A DNA stretch of 64,000 nt, from assembly GCF_947488135.1 (NCBI RefSeq), contig NZ_CANKYW010000007.1, positions 1 to 64,000 on the forward strand, written 5' to 3'. Source of the DNA: an uncultured Marivita sp. GTDB taxonomy: Bacteria; Pseudomonadota; Alphaproteobacteria; Rhodobacterales; Rhodobacteraceae. Within the stretch, counting starts at the first letter, position 1. Each line of letters opens with the position of its first letter. A program made the position numbers and the translations under genes. Below are positions 17,279 to 24,514 of the stretch, piece by piece. Below the pieces are notes generated by a model that worked only from the letters and a program-made list of their open reading frames with translations, was not told the origin of the DNA and searched no databases.

Positions 17279-18168
17279 GCCAGAGCTCCTTCAAGGTCTG
17301 CGATTTGTTGTCTGAGGCGGGCCAGTGCTTTGAGAAGTGCCGCCGAATTGGTCCGGCTAGAGGCAGCTTCAGGACGTTTCCTACCAAGAAAGACCGCTAC
17401 TCGCTCGGCATTTGCTCCGCTAGGATGCGGCATGCCAGCCAAAACGCGTCTCGGGTCCAAGCGACCTTGGCGGACCAAGTACGTCAGAGCAGTGTTTGCC
17501 TTGGGTCCAAGAGGCAACCATATCGCCCGCGAGAGCGCCCTTGCCTCCTCGGTAAGATGAGTGTCTAGCTGGGAGCGCAGAATGCCGGTTTGCACCATAT
17601 CAGGTGTGCCGTTGTAGTTCTTGCCATTTACGAAAACTGGGTAACGAAGTGCTGACGTGAAATGCACGTCTGTCGCGCCGGGACGGAACATAACGTCTGT
17701 ACTCGGTACACCAAAGTGCTTTGCGACCCCGATCGTGTCTAGCATGGCCACCAAGTTGTTTCTGATGGCGCCGCCGGAGAACGATGCTGTGAGCTTTGCC
17801 ACTGCTAGGCACTCTTCGAGAGTTGCGCCCTTTTCCAAGCTCGCTGACGCCGCATTGAGAGCATTCACTGCTTGGGTCATCCCCGGCGTAATACCGACGA
17901 CGACAAGTTTTGCACGTGTCTCGATATAGTCAAATGGCGCATAGACCACACGGACAGGTCCATCGGCGCTCAACGTCAGGTCAGGACCTGACAGCAGGTT
18001 CGAAAGGGTTTGCGAATTGATGCGTGGAAGCATGGCTTTGGCGATGGTGAGATTTTGGTCCAAGGTTTGGAACTCCAAGATTGAAGGAAGAAATTGATCA
18101 GCAGGATGAGTGTTTGCGAAACGCGCGCCGGAACCCGCCCCTCCTGAACCGCCGAAGTCGGCGAGCAA
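17275..18168 (-). CDS. Uracil-DNA-glycosylase-superfamily-like protein
   Basis: A protein of up to 297 residues with UDG-superfamily landmarks: VVVGITPG (motif-1 position) and GMPHPSGANAER (the HPS motif that closes on DNA), with WLPLGPKANTAL between. The expected catalytic Asp/Asn after the first motif is not obvious, so it may be a non-excising or divergent member. The start is uncertain: the longest frame (18168) overlaps the upstream DUF4258 gene by 71 bp; later candidates are TTG codons near 18076 or the ATG at 18033. Coupled to the HTH gene downstream (ATGA overlap). Confidence 0.6.
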   Translation of the reverse strand: MLADFGGSGGAGSGARFANTHPADQFLPSILEFQTLDQNLTIAKAMLPRINSQTLSNLLSGPDLTLSADGPVRVVYAPFDYIETRAKLVVVGITPGMTQAVNALNAASASLEKGATLEECLAVAKLTASFSGGAIRNNLVAMLDTIGVAKHFGVPSTDVMFRPGATDVHFTSALRYPVFVNGKNYNGTPDMVQTGILRSQLDTHLTEEARALSRAIWLPLGPKANTALTYLVRQGRLDPRRVLAGMPHPSGANAERVAVFLGRKRPEAASSRTNSAALLKALARLRQQIADLEGALA

Positions 18169-18403
18169 CTGTCAGAACGTTGCCATCATCACCGACAACA
18201 GCGAAGCAGCCTTTGTACCTTTCGAGGCGAGCCCGAATACGACGATCATCCTCGCTGGCGAGCATGATCGCTTGCTCGTCGAGTATCAGCGTCTCTGATG
18301 AGGCTGAACGAGCGGCAGTGCCGTAAGTCTGCAAGTATTTAAGTACATCGACGGGAATGCCCCGCTGCTGGCGACGACGACTGGCATGACGTGAGAGTTG
18401 CAT
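18098..18403 (-). CDS. DUF4258-family small protein
   Basis: About 101 residues beginning MQLSRHASRRRQQRGIP, a typical DUF4258 opening, with the conserved beta-hairpin GCFAVVGDDGNVLTVARR near the end. The ATG at 18403 has a strong GGAGGA ribosome binding site at 6 nt, so the upstream in-frame ATG (18439) is not used. DUF4258 proteins are often toxin-like or accompany HTH partners in mobile DNA. It heads the three-gene unit 18403->16325 and has its own promoter (18429-18458) with an inverted repeat over the -10 box. Confidence 0.65.
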   Translation of the reverse strand: MQLSRHASRRRQQRGIPVDVLKYLQTYGTAARSASSETLILDEQAIMLASEDDRRIRARLERYKGCFAVVGDDGNVLTVARRLRRFRRGGFRRAFRKHSSC

Positions 18404-18415
18404 AGCGATTCCTCC

Positions 18416-18458
18416 AAGTGATATGCATATTATACTCACATCACTTTAAACACTTCAA
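18416..18458 (-). promoter_or_regulatory. Promoter with candidate operator upstream of the DUF4258 gene
   Basis: On the minus strand TTGAAG (18453-18458) and TATAAT (18429-18434) are separated by 18 bp, a good sigma-70 promoter. An inverted repeat AAGTGAT (18416-18422) / ATCACTT (18440-18446) brackets the -10 box, so a repressor bound there would block transcription. Autoregulation by a product of the downstream unit, as in toxin-antitoxin operons, is inference. Confidence 0.55.
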
Positions 18459-19275
18459 GATAAAAATGATACTGATATACCATTTAGATCATCTTTAATG
18501 TAAGATACTGTTTTCTTTGAATTAAATAATGCCGACCCGAAGATCACTCTTTGTTTGTTATCTCAGCGTCACGGCCCCAAAACCAACTATGATAGCGGTC
18601 CAAAACCCTCAAAATCGCCCCGATTTTGTCTGACCCCATTTAACCCAAGTCCCCGATTTACCAGCCAGAAAATGGTATACACCCTCCATCGACCCTGCGG
18701 TGTCCTGACAACAGAGTAGACCCATCGAGAGGCACATACCGCCCCTCGGTGGGGCCACCTGAGGTCCACGCGGAACAAGCGCTCGCTAACCCTCTGTGAT
18801 GGGGTGTTCAGGCCATAGCTCTGCCCTGTTGTAGACAGGGTGAAACAAGCCGGATTGGTGGGGTTTGGCGTCACCTCCAATCAGAAAGTGCCGTAAGTCT
18901 TGATCTACGGGATCAAGGGGGACAGTCCGGCCAGAGATAGCGAAGAGACAGGCCCTCTGTCAGCTTCTGCAGGCACGTTTCTATCGGTTCCTGACGGTCC
19001 GAGACCGGACAGCCTGCAGCGGGCGGGTGGGCCCTTGTCTCACGACCCAAGCGCGCTTGGGCAGGTCTGACACACCTGCGCGTTCAAAGTCCGGTCTCCC
19101 CGGCCATCGACACGGCACATGTGACAACAGTCGATGAAATTCTCCAACGGCAACACCCCGGTCTACGTCCGGCCAACCGGACCTGAGCCCTGAGCTCTGT
19201 GACCTGAGGGTGTTGCCTGACATGGGCCACCAGCGCGTGACCCATGACGGCAACATCCCCCTTTGGAGACGCAAC
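18459..19275. other. Hairpin-rich non-coding tract, no supported gene
   Basis: About 800 bp without a convincing gene, very rich in inverted repeats between 18610 and 19217. Visible hairpins: CAAAATCG/CGATTTTG (18610-18628), GCCCC/GGGGC (18741-18755), CCCTGT/ACAGGG (18824-18840), CTTGATC/GATCAAG (18899-18917), CTGCAGGC/GCCTGCAG (18967-19019) enclosing CGGTC/GACCG (18995-19007), the 16-bp palindrome CCCAAGCGCGCTTGGG (19046-19061), and GGCAACACCC/GGGTGTTGCC (19149-19217) enclosing GTCCGG/CCGGAC (19167-19182). Candidates are a structured RNA, a replication origin or an oriT. A 97-codon minus frame at 18587-18880 is not supported. Confidence 0.6.
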
Positions 19276-19887
19276 ATGACCCGCATCAATTACAACAAGC
19301 TCGCCCTTGCCAACAACGACGATCCGTTCCTGGCCGCCATCGCCTCGATCCAGAGACGCGGTGAGACCGTCCAGCTCGACATCCACCTGTTCCTGGTGGC
19401 TGTGGCCTCGCGGTGGGCCAGCACGGGCGATGTCCGACCCGCCATCAAGATGGTCAACAAGCTGATCGATGCCCTGCCCCTTGGCATCCGGTCCAACGCC
19501 ATCAAGGCATGGGTCGAGACCCATCTCGGGTTCAAGTGGGACCCGGCAGGCATGTTCAAGCCCGGAGACCTGAAACATGCGGACCTCTCGATCAAGAAGC
19601 TCGCCAATATCCGCTGGTGGGAGTTCAAGCCAGAGCCCGACTACAAGCCAATGGATTTCACTGCCACGCTGCTCACCTTGATCAAGAAAGCCGATGAGCG
19701 CGTTCGCAAGAACGATCCACGTGATGCCATCAATAGCGACACTCTGCGCGCGGTGAAGTTCGCGGCCTCCGGAAAGACGCTCGGCGTGGCAGACCTGCTG
19801 AGCGCCATCCAGGCACTCGACCCTCAGGACATGGCCCACCTCATGATCGAGCTCTCGGGCCCTCAGGAACAGCGTCAGGCGGCCTGA
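19276..19887 (+). CDS. Hypothetical protein of phage/satellite type
   Basis: A 203-residue cytosolic protein starting MTRINYNKLALANNDD. No catalytic motif seen; mostly helical, with basic clusters (KKADERVRKND) and a Trp-rich middle (RWWEFKPEPDYKP). The ATG at 19276 is preceded by TTTGGAGACG; the open frame reaches back to 19210 only into the structured tract. First of several small plus-strand genes ending at the terminator at 20894. It is possibly the transcript partner of the structured tract. Function unknown. Confidence 0.65.
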   Translation: MTRINYNKLALANNDDPFLAAIASIQRRGETVQLDIHLFLVAVASRWASTGDVRPAIKMVNKLIDALPLGIRSNAIKAWVETHLGFKWDPAGMFKPGDLKHADLSIKKLANIRWWEFKPEPDYKPMDFTATLLTLIKKADERVRKNDPRDAINSDTLRAVKFAASGKTLGVADLLSAIQALDPQDMAHLMIELSGPQEQRQAA

Positions 19888-19972
19888 GAGGTCGCCCCTG
19901 ACATGGGTGGAGCGGGCGTTGTGTCGTTTCCGCCTTTCCATCTGCAATCACATTCAACAGCGAGGACACGAC

Positions 19973-20251
19973 ATGCTGAACATGTACTCGGATCATTACA
20001 GGCTCACCGCCAACCATGTCGACGGGGCCAGGGCACGACGGTTTCGCATCGGTGCGAAGCGCAAGCCCCGAGCGCCGATCACGACGACCGGACCAGCGAG
20101 AGTCCCGAAGGAGCCGCGGGCGCTCTTGGACCTCCTCAAAGAGAGCTGCGTCGAAGCTGAGCGGGTGGCACTTACAACGGGGTTTCAAAGACATCTGAGA
20201 CTTGCTGAGCTCGCGCAAGAACGGGTCGAAGAATTTCGTAAGACCATGTGA
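19973..20251 (+). CDS. Small basic hypothetical protein
   Basis: A 92-residue, very basic N-terminal region (RARRFRIGAKRKPRAP) followed by a helical C-terminus. The ATG at 19973 has a GAGGA ribosome binding site 7 nt upstream. The gap to the previous gene carries the 11-mer CCTGACATGGG (19897-19907), which also occurs before the 19276 gene (19216-19226). A nucleic-acid-binding role would fit the charge; nothing more can be said. Confidence 0.5.
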   Translation: MLNMYSDHYRLTANHVDGARARRFRIGAKRKPRAPITTTGPARVPKEPRALLDLLKESCVEAERVALTTGFQRHLRLAELAQERVEEFRKTM

Positions 20252-20581
20252 CCGGTGTTGATGGGCCGTTGACTACGGATGATGATGTTCCGTCAGGGCT
20301 TCTCCTGGCTCGATTAAGAATTTTAGATTTTTTCGAAATCGACGGCTCACCAATTTTTTATACCCTCTATATTAGTTTGATTTCGTACTTCTTGAGGCAG
20401 GGAACTGAATTGGGGACGTACAGACGTCTTGGTCAACAACACGCGGCCAGGCGAAAAACGGTGGAGAATCTGCCGATGCCCATAGGGTTAACGCATTCTC
20501 CAACTTTTCTGAGCCTCGTGGATCGACCAAGTCATATGGCGAGGCGAAAGCCCTGAACCCAAATGCAAGTACGGAAACACA
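20252..20581. other. Stretch without supported gene
   Basis: An open frame (20248-20556) starts by overlapping the previous stop but its composition is irregular, it lacks a ribosome binding site, and it crosses an AT-rich patch at 20320-20400. I see no other structure here. Confidence 0.35.
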
Positions 20582-20773
20582 ATGACAGATTTGCAATTCG
20601 CTCGGAGCATGCTGACGAAGATGATCGAGAAGTATGCGCTCGACTACGCAGTGAGTTTCATCGATGCCGCGCGTGAAATCACCAATCGGAATGAGAACTT
20701 CTACCTTGTTGCGACGGCCTACGGCAAGTGGTGGAAGCCCGGGGCGCTGACCTACGCCAAGCTCATTGTCTGA
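20582..20773 (+). CDS. Small hypothetical protein, possibly split by a frameshift
   Basis: A 63-residue protein (MTDLQFARSMLTKMIEKYAL...) with good coding character. In a different frame, sequence overlapping its end stays open and continues as HCLRDRDKYEMSKNFETLS to a TGA at 20884-20886, so either a second tiny ORF (from the ATG at 20794) follows or the gene was originally about 100 codons and has a frameshift near 20765. The terminator at 20894 closes the group. Confidence 0.45.
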   Translation: MTDLQFARSMLTKMIEKYALDYAVSFIDAAREITNRNENFYLVATAYGKWWKPGALTYAKLIV

Positions 20774-20893
20774 GAGACCGCGACAAGTATGAGATGTCGA
20801 AGAACTTCGAAACTTTGAGCCCGGAGCTGCTGCTGGAAGTCCAGGCGTACCTCCCAGTCAAACAGCGCATGGAGCGGACAACCTGAAACATGA

Positions 20894-20926
20894 AAGCGCC
20901 CGCCATAACTGGCGGGCGCTTCTCTT
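20894..20926 (+). terminator. Rho-independent terminator closing the small plus-strand genes
   Basis: Perfect 11-bp stem AAGCGCCCGCC (20894-20904) / GGCGGGCGCTT (20911-20921) with a 6-nt loop and a T-rich tail (CTCTTT). It is 8 bp after the last in-frame stop of the plus-strand group. Confidence 0.75.
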
Positions 20927-20982
20927 TGGTCAAGTGGCGAGGAGGCGGCAGTTTCGGGAAAAGGGCAAAACGAGATCGGAAG

Positions 20983-21068
20983 ATGTATGTAGTGTAGGTG
21001 AAATCATAAAATGGTAGAAAATAGAGAAAGGTTTTACAGGGTAACTGGAGAGACTACACATCCTACAC
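20983..21068. repeat. GTGTAG-type repeats between convergent satellite genes
   Basis: The plus strand has ATGTATGTAGTGTAGG (20983-20998) and, about 55 bp away, the inverted pair CTACACATCCTACAC (21054-21068), which on the minus strand reads GTGTAGGATGTGTAG. Three GTGTAG hexamers within 86 bp, next to the helicase gene, are iteron-like. This could be a replication origin motif for the primase/helicase module, but the number of copies is small. Confidence 0.35.
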
Positions 21069-21101
21069 GCCTCCCTCCGGCTAGGTCTTCGTTTCGAAGC
21101 T

Positions 21102-22700
21102 CTAGCTCTTCTTGATCCCGACGCCTCCCCAAAACTGCCCCTTGCTGCTTCGCTTCTGCAAAGCCCCAGTCTTGTTGGCAAAGTCCGCTTTGAAGACCGG
21201 CATACTCATCGGCTGCAGCCCGCGATCGATGCACCAGAAACGGTATTCAAGGTACAAATCCCGCGCTCCTGTTTCCTCTTCGGCCACAAGGCGACACCGA
21301 TCTTCAATGAACTGACCCATAAGGTCAGATTCTTTCACATATGCCTCGGCGGCATCGATCACCGACTGCGGGCGGCGAAGCTTCCCGTCACTAAGGTAAT
21401 CCCGCATCCCAGCGAGCAAAAGATTCAGGATGCCGGAGCGTTCTTCCCAAAGCTTCTCAGGAAGGCGAGGGTCGCGATCCTCCTTCGGAACAATCTTCTG
21501 GAACGGCACTACGATGATCCGCGCCGCAAGTGCTTCGTCTCCCCCGTTGATGACGGGGAGTGCATTGGTGACGAAGAGAGGGACCACAGTCGGCTTGTAC
21601 TCAATCTCTGTCTTGAAGAGAAAACGGGCGGTGATCTTGTCATTACCAACCAATTGTTTCAGCAGCGGGGCATCCATGACCTGGCCACTGCCGAACTCAC
21701 TCGACACGGCCAGTCGCGCTCCCTTCAGGCCCGCCAGATCGGTGCGAATCTGACCTGCCCGAGCCTGAAGAAAGGTAGATGTCTCTACGTTTATTGCGTA
21801 CCCGCCGAGGATGTCCTGCACCACGTTGACAATCGTCGACTTTCCATTCGCCCCCTTGCCGTAGAAGATCGCATAGACCCGCTGATTGGCGTGCCCTGTG
21901 GCCGAATAGCCAAAATAACGCATCAGGAACTGTCCCGTGTCTTCATCGAGTGCAAATGACAAGAGCTTCTTGAACAGTGGAGCCTCAGCTTTCGGATCGT
22001 ATTCGACATTCGCGCACATGGTCAGGTAGTCGCTGGGTTGATGGTCCCGGAACACAATCTCTCCACTGCCAAACTCGATGGTCCCGTTAAGAACATTCAA
22101 GATGTCCGGCTTTGCATCGAAGCGTTCAGGTTCAAGTATCAGGTTGGGATCGCTGGATGCCATCTGGATCAGATTGTTCACCTTCGCGGCCTTCAAGCAA
22201 GCCTTGATAGCTTTCAGGAGGTCCCCGTCAGATGCAGAGTTGCGGGAGGTGATGGCCTCAAAGAGCGAGAGAATGAAGACCTTCACACGCTCTTGTACCC
22301 GTTTGTTCTCCACGTCGGCGACCCAATGACGGCCGTTGTACCACATCCAGCCGCGCCCGAGGCCGAAGCAGAACTCGCCCTGCAGTTCGCCCGCCAAGAC
22401 CTTTGACAGATGAAGCTCGTCGACCTTGTCGACCGGGCTGCGGTCGTAGCTCGCAATGCTGCGGGCAATACTGGCAACCTCGTTTTCAGGCAGCGGAGAG
22501 GCCTGTTCGGAGCTGATGGACTGCAACATGCGGAACAGTTCACGATCATCCGCACCGGTCATGCGATAGATCGAACCAGCAAGACGGGTCAGATCGTTGT
22601 TGCGGCGGCCTTCAGCCATGAAAGCGCCGGGGGCGGAGGTCTTCCGTCCATCGTTCAGAATGTCGATGAAGAAGCGGGGGAATGGTGCCAGTTCAGACAT
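21102..22700 (-). CDS. Phage/satellite replicative helicase (PriCT + D5N + SF3)
   Basis: About 532 residues. The N-terminal segment (GRRNNDLTRLAGSIYR, PLPENEVASIARSI, residues 31-82) matches the PriCT-1 primase C-terminal domain. A D5_N-like region follows (about 95-260), then an SF3 helicase with Walker A GKGANGKST (281-289), LKGARLAVSSE and FVTNALP. P4-alpha-type proteins normally have the primase fused; here it is the preceding gene. The ATG at 22700 overlaps the primase stop by 8 bp. Expected to unwind the element's origin and drive autonomous replication after excision. Confidence 0.85.
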   Translation of the reverse strand: MSELAPFPRFFIDILNDGRKTSAPGAFMAEGRRNNDLTRLAGSIYRMTGADDRELFRMLQSISSEQASPLPENEVASIARSIASYDRSPVDKVDELHLSKVLAGELQGEFCFGLGRGWMWYNGRHWVADVENKRVQERVKVFILSLFEAITSRNSASDGDLLKAIKACLKAAKVNNLIQMASSDPNLILEPERFDAKPDILNVLNGTIEFGSGEIVFRDHQPSDYLTMCANVEYDPKAEAPLFKKLLSFALDEDTGQFLMRYFGYSATGHANQRVYAIFYGKGANGKSTIVNVVQDILGGYAINVETSTFLQARAGQIRTDLAGLKGARLAVSSEFGSGQVMDAPLLKQLVGNDKITARFLFKTEIEYKPTVVPLFVTNALPVINGGDEALAARIIVVPFQKIVPKEDRDPRLPEKLWEERSGILNLLLAGMRDYLSDGKLRRPQSVIDAAEAYVKESDLMGQFIEDRCRLVAEEETGARDLYLEYRFWCIDRGLQPMSMPVFKADFANKTGALQKRSSKGQFWGGVGIKKS

Positions 22701-23208
22701 GGGTGTTCTCCACAGAGTAACGGTTTCCAGTGATGTGCAGGGAGGGTGGTGCAACGACGAGGCCTCCTTCCGCGCGAATGTCGAGGCCTTCACCAAGATG
22801 GCCTACGCTGTTTTTCAGAGGGGTCGAGGATGCTGCGAAGTAGAAGTGGTATCCACCGCTCCCGGTCCGGACAGTCATCGTCGTGGGCAGCTTACCGTGC
22901 TTGTGCTCGATAGCCTCCAAGCTCGCCAACCCGTTCTTAGTCGGCGAGATGTCAACATCGAGAACCACGATCCCGGACCGCGATCCGGTGGCGATCCCGA
23001 TATTTGCCCAGGGACGCTGATGCCACCAGTGTGTGATTGCCGCGGGGTCGGAAGTCGCGATCTCCTGCCAGCCCGCGAAGATTGGGTGTTTCGCGGGCGA
23101 GTGGCAGTTCGGCTTCCCACAAGTACACTGGCCATTCGAGACACCGTGCATCGGGAAAACATGCCAGCCACGGCTGGCATAGCCCAAGGCTGAATCAAGC
23201 ATGTCCAT
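22693..23208 (-). CDS. Bifunctional DNA primase/polymerase (AEP, prim-pol)
   Basis: A 171-residue archaeo-eukaryotic primase domain. It opens with ALGYASRGWHVFPMHG, has a Cys/His segment CTCGKPNCHSPAKHP (28-42) characteristic of this family, the metal-binding VVLDVDI (D84, D86) and the nucleotide-binding H121 in GGYHFYF. The ATG at 23208 has a strong AGGAGG ribosome binding site. Its product would act with the helicase encoded immediately downstream (8-bp overlap). Its 5' end overlaps the AlpA-like gene by 14 bp, so the three form one operon. Confidence 0.85.
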   Translation of the reverse strand: MDMLDSALGYASRGWHVFPMHGVSNGQCTCGKPNCHSPAKHPIFAGWQEIATSDPAAITHWWHQRPWANIGIATGSRSGIVVLDVDISPTKNGLASLEAIEHKHGKLPTTMTVRTGSGGYHFYFAASSTPLKNSVGHLGEGLDIRAEGGLVVAPPSLHITGNRYSVENTHV

Positions 23209-23416
23209 TGGGGCCTCCTGAGAAAGTGCCCTGAGGGCGGGTCTCATTGGCCTTCAGCCAATCGAGGATTGCATCGATGCGGTAAATGACCTTGCGGCCA
23301 ACAGCGATGCGAGCTGGACCTTTGCGAATGGTATGCCAGCGAGCGAGCGTCCGCTTGGACACACCCAAAAGGTAGGCTGTGTCAGTTAACGACAGATAGT
23401 CTTCTTTGAGAGGCAT
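23195..23416 (-). CDS. AlpA/MerR-like helix-turn-helix regulator
   Basis: A 73-residue HTH protein (LSLTDTAYLLGVSKRTLARWH then GRKVIYRIDAILDWLKANE), the compact winged-helix layout of AlpA/excisionase-type proteins of P4-like elements. The ATG at 23416 follows an AAAGGAG ribosome binding site. It leads the primase-helicase operon and may activate excision and replication. The divergent region upstream carries a clear operator-like palindrome at 23487-23511. Confidence 0.8.
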   Translation of the reverse strand: MPLKEDYLSLTDTAYLLGVSKRTLARWHTIRKGPARIAVGRKVIYRIDAILDWLKANETRPQGTFSGGPNGHA

Positions 23417-23763
23417 CGAATTTACTCCTTTGGGCTTTCGATGCCGCTGATGTGTGGGTGCGTCCGTGAATTACAAATCGTGGCATGACTCAAAACGAAC
23501 CGTTTTGAATCAGATAGTTAGTTCAGTTTGAAGAGTGACAGACAAGCAGTTCCAACCACCAAGCTTGCGGCGCATCCCGCGATACAATTTCGCCCACGAG
23601 GGTAGAAGTTAGGTCAGGCCTGGCAGGTCAAACGCGCTCTTCCTCACGAGCTTAAAACCGCACTTCGGCACATAAACCAACGCCCAAATGGCTTGGAAAA
23701 CGCCCCTCCGCCCAGTCTGGGAAACCGGATTACCGGATTGATAAAGGACAATTAGGAGAACCT
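23417..23763. promoter_or_regulatory. Divergent control region of the integration/replication genes
   Basis: About 345 bp between divergent genes. It contains the palindrome TCAAAACG-AAC-CGTTTTGA (23490-23508), extendable to 11-bp arms with one mismatch (23487-23511), and a tandem 8-bp repeat ACCGGATT ACCGGATT (23724-23739) close to the start at 23764. The first is a typical dimeric-repressor operator; the second lies where it could affect initiation of the plus-strand transcript. Confidence 0.55.
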
Positions 23764-24087
23764 ATGAACGCACCCACACCAGCGGACTTTGCGCGTGAAC
23801 TTGCCACGCGGTTTGGCCCGAAACCCGATCCGACCAATCCGTTCTTCCAACCTGTAGAGATCGCCACACATCGACTCCTCATTCAAGCTGTCTCGGAGGT
23901 CTTCGGGCCGAATGATCCGTTTGCACAATTTGCCAAGGCTTATGAGCGGGCCTACCGCTTGATGGTGCCTGTTCATTGGTCCGAGGCCACGGCGGAGCGC
24001 CTCGACGCCAGTTTGGAAGACATGCGTGCGGCTTGGGAGGTCATCGAACGCGACACCATGACGGCCATCAAGGAGATGCAGGGGTAG
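23764..24087 (+). CDS. Hypothetical protein of the integration module
   Basis: A 107-residue, mostly helical protein (FARELATRFGPKPDP, AERLDASLEDMRAAWEVIE). The ATG at 23764 has a TAGGAGA ribosome binding site. No domain recognised. It is first in the plus-strand order followed by the excisionase-like and integrase genes. Confidence 0.6.
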   Translation: MNAPTPADFARELATRFGPKPDPTNPFFQPVEIATHRLLIQAVSEVFGPNDPFAQFAKAYERAYRLMVPVHWSEATAERLDASLEDMRAAWEVIERDTMTAIKEMQG

Positions 24088-24235
24088 GCAGCCCAAAAAT
24101 TCTGCGGATGCCTGATAGACTTCCGCACGCGGAGGGTCGCGGTGCGGGCAAGAAGAGCATTAATGGGAGCGAAGTCCATGTTCGCCAAGAACATTCCCAA
24201 GGAACAACACAGTCTCGAACCGAGGAGGCAACGCC

Positions 24236-24514
24236 GTGCTGCCCGACCCGCCCTTCACTCCCGACACTCTGGCAGCCCGCTGGGGCTGCTCATCGGAAAC
24301 CATTCGACAAATGATCAATCGCGGTGAGCTTCAAGCGTTCCGCTTGGGACGCTTGTACCGCATCCCCAATCACATCGTGGAGGCCTACGAATGCCAGAAC
24401 TCAAAATCGGACGCCTGCGCGGAGGTCGCTCCGTCGCTTGGTACGAAAACGGAAAACGCAAGCGTCATCAGCTTAAGTCACGTGACCTCAAGGAAGCGGA
24501 AGCAGAAGCCATAG
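24236..24514 (+). CDS. Excisionase-like HTH protein
   Basis: A 92-residue protein with an N-terminal excisionase-type winged helix: LAARWGCSSETIRQMINRGELQ (11-32) then FRLGRLYRIPNHIVEAY. The start is GTG at 24236 with a GAGGAGG ribosome binding site. The C-terminal ~40 residues overlap the integrase gene in another frame by 124 bp, a long overlap that couples the two. Expected role: recombination directionality or regulation of the integrase. Confidence 0.75.
   Translation: MLPDPPFTPDTLAARWGCSSETIRQMINRGELQAFRLGRLYRIPNHIVEAYECQNSKSDACAEVAPSLGTKTENASVISLSHVTSRKRKQKP

Noticed and set aside
18587-18880. 97-codon minus-strand gene
   Set aside because: No ribosome binding site, irregular composition, and it overlaps several hairpins of the non-coding tract.
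20248-20556. 102-codon gene overlapping the 19973 stop
   Set aside because: No ribosome binding site, and composition changes midway across an AT-rich patch.
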